Source: Lewinellaceae bacterium
GTDB lineage: Bacteria; Bacteroidota; Bacteroidia; Chitinophagales; Saprospiraceae
NCBI GenBank assembly: GCA_947459655.1
Contig: CANHEE010000009.1
Span: 1-46,142 of the forward strand
Reading direction: 5' to 3'
Length of the DNA stretch: 46,142 nucleotides
Shown here: positions 11,301 through 17,650 of the stretch, piece after piece
Position numbering within the stretch: the first letter of the stretch is position 1
Layout of the letters: each line of letters starts with the position of its first letter
The notes under the pieces: generated by a model
What the model saw: only the letters and a program-made list of their open reading frames with translations
The model's database searches: none
What the model was told of the DNA's origin: nothing
Translations under genes and position numbers: made by a program

Positions 11301-13283
11301 GTTGATGGTGTAGTTGTAAAAATTGCAACGGGTCGGATCATTTCCTTTGGTAAATATCTCATTGAACTCGAGCAGTGGATTAGAGTCACAAAGATCAGAG
11401 GCAACGACTACACCGTTTGCAGGCAGGGCCGGAATAGTATTGCAGTTGACGGTTACATTTACAGGTACGTTGCTAATCACCGGAGGGTCATTATCGACAA
11501 CAAGGATTGTCTGTGTACCTGTGTTTTTGTTTCCGCAGGAGTCGCTAGCCTCCCATGTGCGTTTGAGCGTATAGCTTCCGGCACATCCGGTGGCAATGGT
11601 GCTTGTTTCGCCTTTGTATGTTACTGCAACCTGGCTGCTGCAATCATCAGAAGCATGTACGTCAGGTACTGCCGGTATTGTGCCATCGCATTTGACCGTA
11701 AGGTCTACTGGGAAATCTGTAAAAACGGGTGGTATACTATCTTTTACAGAGAACCTGACGCTGAAACTTTCCGCATTGTTGCACTCATCTTTTACTGTAA
11801 AAACGAAATCTGCAAACCAGCTGCAAACTGCATTTACGACAGGAGATGAAGGTGAACTTCCCGTTAGTCCGTTATTGTCTTTCCAGTTGTAGCTCCACGT
11901 AATATTGCTGCAGCCATCAGAGGCTTCTGCCCCGGCATGTAAGGAAATGAAATCACTCAGTAAAGACGCGACGCCGGGTGCACATTGGTATTCTGCACTT
12001 TTTCCGGCTTTGGTTAATTTTGGTTTTCTACTGTCTATTACCGTAAAAGTTGCAGTGCTTGAACTTTGGTTACCGCAGTTGTCCGTGCCTACAAAAGTCA
12101 CAATTACTTTGCCGGTATTGCCACAGGCATTTACCTGCGCTGCTGCTATCGAATCCAAGGCGTTGGACAATCCGGGTTCACTGCTGATGGTCACAGCACT
12201 GCTGCAATCATCTGAGAATTGCGCTCCGCCATTGTTGTTTATCCACCGGCCTAAAGCTGCAATAATATCTGTAGTATCGCATTCAATGGTTAAATCTGAT
12301 GCAAAGTTGTCCACATTCGGGGGAGTGATATCCGTGGCGGCAAAGGTCGCTGTCGTAACGGCAGAACTATTCCCGCAAGGGTCTGTGTATACAAAACCGA
12401 TGTTTAACGCAGCCTTCACCTTATTGTAGGTAATGCCACCAATCGTAATATCGTTTTTGCATTTCAGAAGGTCAAGGGAATCCTGGAAAATACCTTCAAT
12501 TTCTACCTGGGATCTTGAAATGCCATCAATCAAATACGAGACCGAAGCTGTGCAATTATCCTGCGCAGCACTGCCTCCACGGTTTTGTAGCCAGTTGCTT
12601 AGTTCGCTAACCCAGCTGTCACAACTGACAACATTGTCATCAGCACTTTGTATCAACAACGGTGCGCTGCTGTCTGTCAGCACTGTAATGTTTTGTGTAA
12701 CTGTGGTTTTGTTTCCACTTTTGTCAGTGGCTGTCCATTTTCTGACGATTAGGCCTCCGGCTCCACACGCATTTGCGGAACCTGTTTGTTCAAGTGTGAT
12801 TACCGGTGAATTGTCACAATTGTCGGTAGAGGTTATATTACCGGGTGCAGGTGATGGGTTGCAATTGATGGTTACGGATGAGGGGACGCCAAGAAGTGTC
12901 GGAGCGACATTTTCACGCACTTTTACCTGAAAAGTAAGTGGTACTACCTGCAGCTGTGTGCCATCATTGATACCTGCAATGTAGGTAATCCGCAGCGTCA
13001 CTCCCGCAGGCACATTGGCACCCAGTGCATATGACTGGTTGGTCGTTACATCAACTGCAGAACCAAAACTGAGTGGACTAACGATTGTACACGGTGGATT
13101 GACAGCTAGCGTCAGGTCTGTGGAGGGAATACTAAGTGGTGCACTACAAGCAGCACCTGCATTAATAAATCCCGTACCCTGATATTGTAGTGAAACACAC
13201 TGGGCTTGCAGATTATTCTTAGGAATGAAAGCAGATAAGAATATGCTTAAAATCAATGCCGGTTGAAGGAAAAGTCTTTTCAT
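5364..13283 (-). CDS. Giant T9SS type B surface adhesin with HYR-like and Ig-like modules
   Basis: A 2,639-residue exported protein. Order: signal peptide (1-28, ending NLQAQ); about 90 residues of N-terminal domain; eleven HYR-like modules (about 120-1415), typically ending DNCGN... with D-x-x-x-P linkers and paired cysteines; nine Ig-like modules of about 80 residues (about 1418-2195), each with a CEG-type cysteine and a GxY-x-V-x-V-x-x-x-GC strand; three PKD/Ig-like repeats with SPNS-V-GL-G-Y-x-x-W (about 2196-2458); a cadherin-like domain (about 2459-2550); and a gliding-motility-type C-terminal sorting domain (2551-2639) with ITPNEDQINDLW, VFNQWGAEVF and PEGTYFFVV. That last domain marks T9SS type B cargo, which usually depends on a PorP/SprF protein; one is encoded directly downstream. 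Likely role is surface adhesion or motility. No enzymatic domain is visible. Two HYR-like modules carry a nested extra domain. Confidence 0.9.
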   Translation of the reverse strand: MKRLFLQPALILSIFLSAFIPKNNLQAQCVSLQYQGTGFINAGAACSAPLSIPSTDLTLAVNPPCTIVSPLSFGSAVDVTTNQSYALGANVPAGVTLRITYIAGINDGTQLQVVPLTFQVKVRENVAPTLLGVPSSVTINCNPSPAPGNITSTDNCDNSPVITLEQTGSANACGAGGLIVRKWTATDKSGNKTTVTQNITVLTDSSAPLLIQSADDNVVSCDSWVSELSNWLQNRGGSAAQDNCTASVSYLIDGISRSQVEIEGIFQDSLDLLKCKNDITIGGITYNKVKAALNIGFVYTDPCGNSSAVTTATFAATDITPPNVDNFASDLTIECDTTDIIAALGRWINNNGGAQFSDDCSSAVTISSEPGLSNALDSIAAAQVNACGNTGKVIVTFVGTDNCGNQSSSTATFTVIDSRKPKLTKAGKSAEYQCAPGVASLLSDFISLHAGAEASDGCSNITWSYNWKDNNGLTGSSPSSPVVNAVCSWFADFVFTVKDECNNAESFSVRFSVKDSIPPVFTDFPVDLTVKCDGTIPAVPDVHASDDCSSQVAVTYKGETSTIATGCAGSYTLKRTWEASDSCGNKNTGTQTILVVDNDPPVISNVPVNVTVNCNTIPALPANGVVVASDLCDSNPLLEFNEIFTKGNDPTRCNFYNYTINRTWRATDNCGNIAAVQQVITVRDDVAPTFTVPGNITVECQQTNNLSITGYPDEVFDDCNPRPVVTYTDVQMGIIVTCSSKGLTERTWTVNDGCNTVSKIQLITSRDTEPPVFNTDPNDITLTCGAPLPLVAVSVYDSCDMNIQNNPGAINEEVLYDFTACTGRFSLLRSWIATDDCLNESRVSQKVTYIDNVAPEIKFCPKDATIDNAANSCDALATLVAPIVEDDCQSYIFNYSGSANSNISSAMPGNVNLPVNDVNLNFNVNLMPTQSVSDIKLKIDLRNIDGEDPLEFFNIHGEDGTLLGKTVNTATQCGGSSTLLVNITASQVYSWAVDGILNIKLKPNIPSNPSFAINDICTNSSAEGKLSFSYTLFSDSEYSYRIDDNATVTSPLTDVDVTLPIGKHRIAYYIKDCSNNTDSCIYYLTVADTQKPTMFPPADKIYPILTGNECEVLEEIIAPTGFSDNCGSFGTTFYQKQLANGDSLLRFTYDPNYLTYFADDVVFTFTDVTHSALNENAVLNIKLQAKATGPFAWFEIYGEGNTLLGTSAAASCSFSDTVNLTITPAQLNSWADDGKIVINAIRFKGIPISLAGTDPGINACSLPLSNGKDDVSWMTASLSFNTANPDYYVTGATNIPPKPLFQAGVVRKEHFKRGESRVHFTLADAVGNRDTVSYKVTVLDLVNPVARCKNSIAYVNPFTSTSTPISADLIDNGSSDNCGIQSRTVFPFTFSCLEAGQTKNVTLTVRDSAGRQSSCVAMVYVDNIKVKPTYNLGLCGNDTLQLFSNPPVTPSDSYYLYQWAGPNGFVSTERNPKIPSASTLNAGTYSVTVTNPFASCHISGEITIPISSIPNTPIISASSVRPCSNSELVLSTQSYTGKNPVYIWFKGTPLAATLLDSTNVPSYSILNPQDTAKYFVKVVVNGCASNESAPVNVFPVRTVNVTTTNPALIEICEGENIALGTSQTGLGYSFQWSGPNGFTANTPYPQVIVNAKPLNSGIYTLIVSSNGCESSPVNTVVNVKSKPSTPLISAIGRDCEGSTINLATNIIGVSSYVWIKPDFSEEATQNNLLVLNGLNDSSRGEWRVAAIKDGCRSENSLPISLKVNSKPVVTATYVSPVCEGASLTLMGTAPIGSSYLWSTGNTTLGASQNITTTAQSGNYTLSSIAPNGCSNAYTISVTTVPAPQITVITSNAGLCANGSTDARLIPTIDPSNVDLGYTYQWTGPNVSSTERTLTIPNVTAAANGNYTLIVRTGAGCVSKPFTYNLGVKNIPATPVIKGLSTQSICEGNDLYLELDNTYSGANIKFMWKTPAGDTTTANPTFFISGVKSFHSGDYSVRVIVDGCESNSSGTKKIIVNPIPGKPQISSNSPVCEGSAIKLKTSLINGAQYEWSGPGFSSSIAEPVISNATKDKEGTYRLRIILNGCASAFSDAVEVIVNAKPQQIPGVKNNGPVCMDLNNPSVLLSVDPSTAIPGAVYSWYNTSNVNISGAPGAQLNYTLSLAGYPKIDSSYEFYVIASVNGCLLRPSVPTVVYTNNIPNLQAFAGSDINVCDASSITLKAAVPAVGTGLWTQTDGSTITIANPNSPNSAVNGLVAGQNYTLQWKLSNGACKDYAFDEIKINVNDTNLKADAGDSINICKATAATLNAKQLPQGTIGTWSQLISQEQLGIKITEPNNPNSSVTGLVPGNQYIFRWTISNAGCKDYSSDEVYVSVATTNGVALAEADKIVCGNSTPIFAIPVAGVTGSWIALGGQEVVSPNSNQTSVKNLSKGKNQLVWVLKNDACGIYSRDTLNIETEPSAIANNDNVDIKYAQTDEIPVLINDIIPSAGYIMTIASNPKHGKAKISSDGSKIEYKAENGYAGPDEFEYELCNANCPDACTTAKVFINILGSDDCTIPTIITPNEDQINDLWEIPCVAGGKYPNTSVAVFNQWGAEVFRASPYRNDWQGTYNGKNLPEGTYFFVVDFGNGQKRNGFLIIER

Positions 13284-13551
13284 AAATCTCTGAAATCTGA
13301 AAATTAGGTGTGAGAATTTTTTTTGTTTGATGTGGAAAAGGGTATGTTTTACCCAGCAAGGTCAGAAATAACCCGCTGAATTCTTGTACTTAAATGTAAA
13401 ATGAGCTGCCAAAAAGGGATACAAATAGCCCGGGGTAAAACGCCCGGTGTGGCGTGAATGTTAGGTTGTTTGCAGGTCATGTAACTTGACTGCACTACCT
13501 GAGTAAAGCAGGTGTTTGCGGTTTTTGGCATTGGGAACAATGATGTATTTG

Positions 13552-13567
13552 GTCAGGAAAACCTGAC
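13552..13567 (-). other. Perfect hairpin in the adhesin leader
   Basis: GTCAGG and CCTGAC pair perfectly around an AAAA loop (TTTT on the minus strand). On the minus strand no T-run follows, so it is not a good terminator in that direction. It would form early in the predicted adhesin leader RNA. Confidence 0.4.
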
Positions 13568-13620
13568 TGTCGGTTTTGTTTCAGCAAAGTTAACTTTTTT
13601 TTTAAAACTTTACAAAAAAA

Positions 13621-13628
13621 CAAATATA
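13621..13628 (-). promoter_or_regulatory. -7 promoter box for the giant adhesin gene
   Basis: Minus-strand TATATTTG matches TAnnTTTG exactly. It is the only exact match between the O-methyltransferase gene and the adhesin start. No TTTG is seen in the -33 position. Use of this box gives a leader of about 330 nt. Confidence 0.4.
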
Positions 13629-13689
13629 TGTTGTTCAGTAAGGTGGTGTGAAAGGCGAGAAAAGTTGCGTTGTCCAATATTTAAAATGC

Positions 13690-13719
13690 AAAAAAGAAAC
13701 GCACAGGCTCAAACAGCCT
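13690..13719 (-). terminator. Weak terminator after the O-methyltransferase gene
   Basis: Minus-strand hairpin AGGCT-GTTTG-AGCCT (13705-13719) followed, after five bases, by TTTCTTTTTT. The stem is short, but it is placed 45 bp after the stop codon. Confidence 0.4.
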
Positions 13720-13763
13720 ATGGCTAATACAGCGTCAATCCTCCTGATTATTGGGACTTTCTT

Positions 13764-14393
13764 CTACCGTTTCCTAATGATCATTATACCATCTCTGAGC
13801 GGCAGTATCAGATTTTCGACCCGTTCGTCCTGTTCAATTTTCTTGTTAAAAGCATCGATGATGGCGGTTTTTTTGTCTTTGTTTTCCAATAGTACTTTTC
13901 CTTTCCAGAGCACGTTATCCGCAATAATCAGTCCGCCGGAGTTCATTTTAGACAGCGCCTGCTCATAGTACAAATCATAGTTTTCCTTGTCGGCATCAAT
14001 GTATACAAGGTCAAATTTTTCTCCGATTGCCGGGATAATTTCACCTGCTTTTCCTGTATAAATTCTTACTCTGCTGTCGAGACCTGCTTCCCTGATGCTT
14101 GATTTGACCCAATCGGTCTTTTCTTCATCAATGTCAATTGTGTGTACAATTCCCTCGCTGAGGCCTGCAGCCAAACAAATCGCAGAATACCCGGTAAAAG
14201 TACCAATATCCAAAATTTGCTTCGCACCGGAAATTTTTACAAGCATGGTCAACAATTCTCCCTGAAGCAAGCCTGATATCATATGGGGCTGTGTGGTACG
14301 CAGGTGTGTTTCCCGTTCCAACTTTGGAAGGATGAAATTTGGTGTAGTAGTGTGATGCTCGCAGTATTCGTATATTTCTTCGGTCGTTATCAT
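13764..14393 (-). CDS. SAM-dependent O-methyltransferase (Methyltransf_3 family)
   Basis: Class I methyltransferase of the caffeoyl-CoA/catechol O-methyltransferase family (209 residues, normal length). Motif I is ILDIGTFTGYSA at 60-71. The metal-binding region YIDADKENY is at 131-139, and ADN at 158-160. Such enzymes transfer methyl from S-adenosylmethionine to a hydroxyl of a small aromatic substrate using a divalent metal; the substrate here cannot be told. The protein has no signal peptide and should be cytoplasmic. Its ATG overlaps the stop of xerD (ATGA, 14390-14393), so translation is probably coupled and the two genes form one operon. Confidence 0.9.
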   Translation of the reverse strand: MITTEEIYEYCEHHTTTPNFILPKLERETHLRTTQPHMISGLLQGELLTMLVKISGAKQILDIGTFTGYSAICLAAGLSEGIVHTIDIDEEKTDWVKSSIREAGLDSRVRIYTGKAGEIIPAIGEKFDLVYIDADKENYDLYYEQALSKMNSGGLIIADNVLWKGKVLLENKDKKTAIIDAFNKKIEQDERVENLILPLRDGIMIIRKR

Positions 14394-15301
14394 TTTTTTC
14401 TGCTGTTTCTCGGGTGAAAATTCATTAGTGTTTCTTTGAGGTATTCCATATCCAGGTGCGTGTAAATTTCTGTAGTGGTAATGGATTCATGACCAAGCAT
14501 ATCCTGAATGGCTCGGAGGTCGGCCCCGCCTTCCAGTAGATGGGTTGCGAAGGAATGTCTGAACGTGTGTGGGCTGATGCTCTTCTGTATTCCTGCTTTT
14601 TCACAAAGTTCCTTGATGATCAGAAAAACCAATACCCTGCTGATTTTTTTACCCCTGTTGTTTAAAAACACAATATTGTCGGCCGACGGATCCGGGCTGG
14701 TATGAACCCGCTCTTTCTGAATGTACAACTGCAGGTGTTTTAGTGCCATTTTCCCAATCGGAACAATTCTTTCCTTGTTCCCTTTTCCTACGATTTTTAC
14801 AAATCCGAGGTCAGCAAAGACATTTGTCAGCCGCAGGTCAACTAGTTCCGAGACCCTCAGTCCGCAGGCATAGAGTACTTCGAGCATTGCCCTGTTTCTG
14901 GTGCCATTTGGCAAGCTGAGATCAACGCTGGAAAGCAAAAGTTGTACCTCTTCATAGGTCAGTACCTCGGGTAGCTTTCGCGTCAATCGAGGGGCTTCAA
15001 TAAATTCTGTCGGATCATCATCAATTACATCACTAACCAGCAGATATTTGTAAAATGCTCTGATGCCGGACAACAATCTTGCTTGTGAGCTGCTTTCCAG
15101 TCTGAATTGCTGAAGGTAAACGATAAAGTCCTGCAAGTGAATTGCTTTCATTTGTTTCGGAAGCAGGTTCAACTTGCTGAATTCGACGTACTGGCTGAGT
15201 TTTTTTACATCGCGTGCATAGGCACTCGCACTGTTGGCCGACAAGGACCTTTCCAGTTTGAGGTATGTTTGAAAATCCCGGATAGCTTTTTCCCAGCTCA
15301 T
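14390..15301 (-). CDS. xerD: Tyrosine recombinase XerD
   Basis: 303-residue tyrosine recombinase, the standard XerD size. The N-terminal core-binding domain spans about 1-90 (SANSASAYARDVKKL). The catalytic domain carries R149 in GLRVSELVDLR, a lysine in the beta-hairpin GKGNKER, H245-x-x-R248 in HTFRHSFATHLLEGG, H271 in GHESITTTEIYTH, and nucleophile Y280. XerD with XerC resolves chromosome dimers at dif during division. Context is housekeeping: no phage or transposon genes and no att-like repeats nearby, so I read it as the chromosomal recombinase rather than an integrase. It shares a 4-nt overlap with the downstream O-methyltransferase gene. Confidence 0.93.
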   Translation of the reverse strand: MSWEKAIRDFQTYLKLERSLSANSASAYARDVKKLSQYVEFSKLNLLPKQMKAIHLQDFIVYLQQFRLESSSQARLLSGIRAFYKYLLVSDVIDDDPTEFIEAPRLTRKLPEVLTYEEVQLLLSSVDLSLPNGTRNRAMLEVLYACGLRVSELVDLRLTNVFADLGFVKIVGKGNKERIVPIGKMALKHLQLYIQKERVHTSPDPSADNIVFLNNRGKKISRVLVFLIIKELCEKAGIQKSISPHTFRHSFATHLLEGGADLRAIQDMLGHESITTTEIYTHLDMEYLKETLMNFHPRNSRKK

Positions 15302-15412
15302 CTGTTTGCAGTTTAAGATTGTCGCTTTTGGTAGTGCTTTGCCTGTTACTTGAGGTGTAAAAATAAACGCACAACTGCATTTATTTACCTTTCTGCCGAT
15401 GGTGAACGGAAT

Positions 15413-16963
15413 TTACTGTAGTTTGCTACAGATAATATTGAAAAAATGATCGAAGGGGATGATTTCTATGTCGAGATTGGCATCTGTAATGTCATAAGGG
15501 GTCTTTTGTAGATGTTGCATGAATATTTTGGTTTCAGGATCATGCAGTACAGCTTTTTTCACAAAACCATGTCTGCTGATCTGGCAAAGCAATTGGTAAA
15601 TCCAACGAGTCCGTTGCATGCTTTCATCTCTACAATACCGATTGACATAATTTCCCAATTGCTCAAGGCAGTCATCGTAATTCTGATATGACTTTGCATT
15701 TCCCTTTTGCACCAAAGTGAAAAAACGAAGCAGATGAACTGCAAAATTAAGTCCTCGTTTGTCCCTGATCAGCTGGGGTACACTATTCGCCAGAGAACTG
15801 AATCTGATTTGAAAAGGTCGGCCTGGATGACTTCTTATTAATCCCGATGACTCCACAACAGACAACATTGCTTCCAATAATTTCCAGTACTCAAGAAGGT
15901 GAGAGGGCATTTTGGCGAAACGCTCGTGACTTGTAGTTTCAAGAAATATATGTGCCGCACGCTGGTAGTCTTCTGCATATAAAGCCATGATTATTGTCAG
16001 CTCCTGTAGTTTAAACCAGTTGAAGCTGCCTCCTCCGGTGGTAAGAAGGTTACATTTTTTAAGCAATAGGTATCCTTTTTCGGGTTCCCGCAGATAGGTG
16101 TAACTCGCAATGGCCTGAAAATAAAATGCGCGCAATATTGAGGGCGTGGTGAAGGACTTGCTTTCAAAATAATCAATAGTATCTTCACAAAGTTGAGCCG
16201 TCTTCAGGTAATTAAATTTAGACATCAAGCAGATGACTTCGAGCATTCGTTTGAAGTAAATAGTCTTTTGCGTTTCGCAGGGCAGATTCGCCGAATCGAG
16301 TATTTGCAGATAGTGTGTTGCCTGCTGAACGATTTCCGGTTTGAACGATCTGCTGCATGCATATTGTGCATAGATGTTTCCGAGAAAAATCTTTCCCCGG
16401 CATTCAAATTCCTGAATTTTCAGGTGGTTGAGAAGGATTTGCTCGTAGTACGCACCCTTTTTTAAATCACTGTGCAATTTGTACTTCCACGCCATTATGT
16501 CGGAAATGCCGATAATGAGTTCTGTAAATTCGTATTTTAGACATTTGGGAAAAATTTTCTCCAGTATATTATCGGGTGCTTTGTGAAAGGGCGTGAACCG
16601 ATACATTAACAATGCCGTGTGGTATTTCACAAGACAATCCCTCAGTGCCTTTTTCGCTTCGGGTACGTCAGCAGCGTTAACGTTGATGAGTAGGATATCA
16701 GAAACCAGTTTCTCACTTAGGTCAGACTTTAGTTTGGCAAACGCGTTTGGTGACCCCTGTTTTCCGTAGATGCTCCTGATGGCTTCTGACTCTGACCTCC
16801 ATTTTTTCAATCGCATTCCATCGTACAATTTTCGCAATTTCTGCTCTTTGTCGTATGCGATGATTGGTTTTACTTTCTGAAGTTTTTGTGGCGATGCCAC
16901 CTGGACAAGTTCCTGTAATATTTCAAGACTGTCCTTTCTGTGGGAAGGAATTGTAGTAGGCAT
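15413..16963 (-). CDS. Unrecognised alpha-helical (TPR-like) cytoplasmic protein
   Basis: I do not recognise a named family. The 516-residue product has no signal peptide or membrane segment and is predicted to be almost wholly helical. Repeated pairs of amphipathic helices (for example AQLCEDTIDYFESK, ILRAFYFQAIASYTYL, EKGYLLLKKCNLL, LQELTIIMALYAEDYQRAAHIFLE) suggest a TPR-like solenoid in the middle third. An ATG at 17020 would add 19 residues, but an exact -7 box lies at 17003-17010, inside that extension, so I chose ATG at 16963. It sits 111 bp upstream of xerD in the same direction and may share its transcript. Function is unknown; a scaffold or regulatory role would be a guess from the fold only. 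Confidence 0.75.
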   Translation of the reverse strand: MPTTIPSHRKDSLEILQELVQVASPQKLQKVKPIIAYDKEQKLRKLYDGMRLKKWRSESEAIRSIYGKQGSPNAFAKLKSDLSEKLVSDILLINVNAADVPEAKKALRDCLVKYHTALLMYRFTPFHKAPDNILEKIFPKCLKYEFTELIIGISDIMAWKYKLHSDLKKGAYYEQILLNHLKIQEFECRGKIFLGNIYAQYACSRSFKPEIVQQATHYLQILDSANLPCETQKTIYFKRMLEVICLMSKFNYLKTAQLCEDTIDYFESKSFTTPSILRAFYFQAIASYTYLREPEKGYLLLKKCNLLTTGGGSFNWFKLQELTIIMALYAEDYQRAAHIFLETTSHERFAKMPSHLLEYWKLLEAMLSVVESSGLIRSHPGRPFQIRFSSLANSVPQLIRDKRGLNFAVHLLRFFTLVQKGNAKSYQNYDDCLEQLGNYVNRYCRDESMQRTRWIYQLLCQISRHGFVKKAVLHDPETKIFMQHLQKTPYDITDANLDIEIIPFDHFFNIICSKLQ

Positions 16964-17002
16964 TTGTTTTTCTGTGGCTTTGGTTGGTTGATAAATATCA
17001 AA

Positions 17003-17010
17003 CAAATGTA
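17003..17010 (-). promoter_or_regulatory. -7 promoter box that decides the start of the TPR-like gene
   Basis: Minus-strand TACATTTG matches TAnnTTTG exactly. Transcription would begin near 16996, upstream of ATG 16963 but downstream of the alternative ATG at 17020. This gives a leader of about 33 nt and favours the shorter protein. Confidence 0.5.
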
Positions 17011-17217
17011 AATATTTCAAATGTTTTTTTACAGTTTTTTCGATTTGAAAAATAAAAAAATGTAAAAATTTATCCTCTGTTTAAGATTTGTCCATTCTTG
17101 TATAAAAGCTAAACTGTGCTTTGAAAAGTAATGCAACATATTAACATTGAATAAAATATGTTTTTTGAGGTTGAAAAGTCAGGTAAAAAATAGTTGTTTT
17201 ACTGTTTCTACAAACTT

Positions 17218-17225
17218 CACATTTG
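17218..17225 (+). promoter_or_regulatory. Promoter-like element upstream of a small open frame
   Basis: CACATTTG followed by CAG differs from TAnnTTTG at one position and resembles the ychF and mutL promoters (TTTGCAG context). GTTG at 17193-17196 lies 21 nt upstream, the same arrangement as at the DUF1573 promoter. The first base mismatch lowers confidence. Confidence 0.35.
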
Positions 17226-17300
17226 CAGTAGATTTACATCGAAAACAATCATCAGAGAGCCACATCCATACTCTTGGAACGCTTTCAGTAACTCACAGCC

Positions 17301-17426
17301 ATGAAAATACAAAATTTCAACTGGTCGGTCTGGTCGTCAAAGTGGTTAAATTCGCTACTTTCCAAGGTCTCAGGCAGACAAATTTTCCATGAGTACATCA
17401 TAATTGATGACATAACATGCGATTGA
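17301..17426 (+). CDS. Possible 41-residue tryptophan-rich small protein
   Basis: ATG to TGA, 41 residues, starting MKIQNFNWSVWSSKWLNSLL and ending with an acidic tail (IDDITCD). Three tryptophans lie within residues 8-15 in an amphipathic stretch. It starts about 70 nt after the predicted transcription start of the promoter-like element at 17218-17225, and two short hairpins overlap or follow its end. No family is recognised and codon evidence is thin at this length, so it may be a chance frame in a leader or small RNA. Confidence 0.3.
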   Translation: MKIQNFNWSVWSSKWLNSLLSKVSGRQIFHEYIIIDDITCD

Positions 17427-17650
17427 AGTGATAATCGCAGGATCGATCAATTATTATTGATTGGTGACATATTAAATTTCATCTGCAATCATTCGGAGTG
17501 GATAGTATTATATAAAATTGTTTTGTTGAGTAGGTGAGGAATCTTTTTATAGCTACTTTTACCTTTTAATGACTGAGTTTTCTCGCCTGTAGGTGTTTGA
17601 AAGTTTTTTGTCTGTAAAAATTACCATTTTCACCAATCCAAACCCGAACA

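Larger units (their letters stand above)
13284..13763. other. 480-bp gap: adhesin leader and promoter region
   Basis: No convincing coding frame. On the minus strand it appears to hold the terminator of the O-methyltransferase gene (near 13690-13719), a -7 box at 13621-13628, and a leader of about 330 nt to the adhesin ATG. Three small perfect hairpins lie in that leader: GGGTA/TACCC (13340-13344 with 13350-13354), CCGGG/CCCGG (13430-13434 with 13443-13447) and GTCAGG/CCTGAC (13552-13557 with 13562-13567). Confidence 0.5.
17021..17650. other. 630-bp divergent gap with a possible small gene
   Basis: AT-rich region between the minus-strand TPR-like gene and the plus-strand serine hydrolase. 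It holds a promoter-like box (17218-17225), a 41-residue open frame (17301-17426) and two small hairpins just after it (17418-17439 and 17446-17461). I saw no tRNA. I could not assign a clear promoter to the serine hydrolase at 17651. Confidence 0.5.

Noticed and set aside
11001-11849. 282-codon plus-strand open frame
   Set aside because: It lies wholly opposite the continuous adhesin frame, which has a signal peptide, clear modules and a sorting domain. The plus-strand product shows no domain.
14390-15301. Tyrosine recombinase as sign of a mobile element
   Set aside because: It is a full-length XerD-type protein, with no other mobile genes, no attachment-site repeats and no tRNA nearby.
17147-17392. 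81-codon plus-strand frame overlapping the 41-residue small frame
   Set aside because: It has no ATG start, and its start would lie upstream of the promoter-like element; composition is not protein-like.
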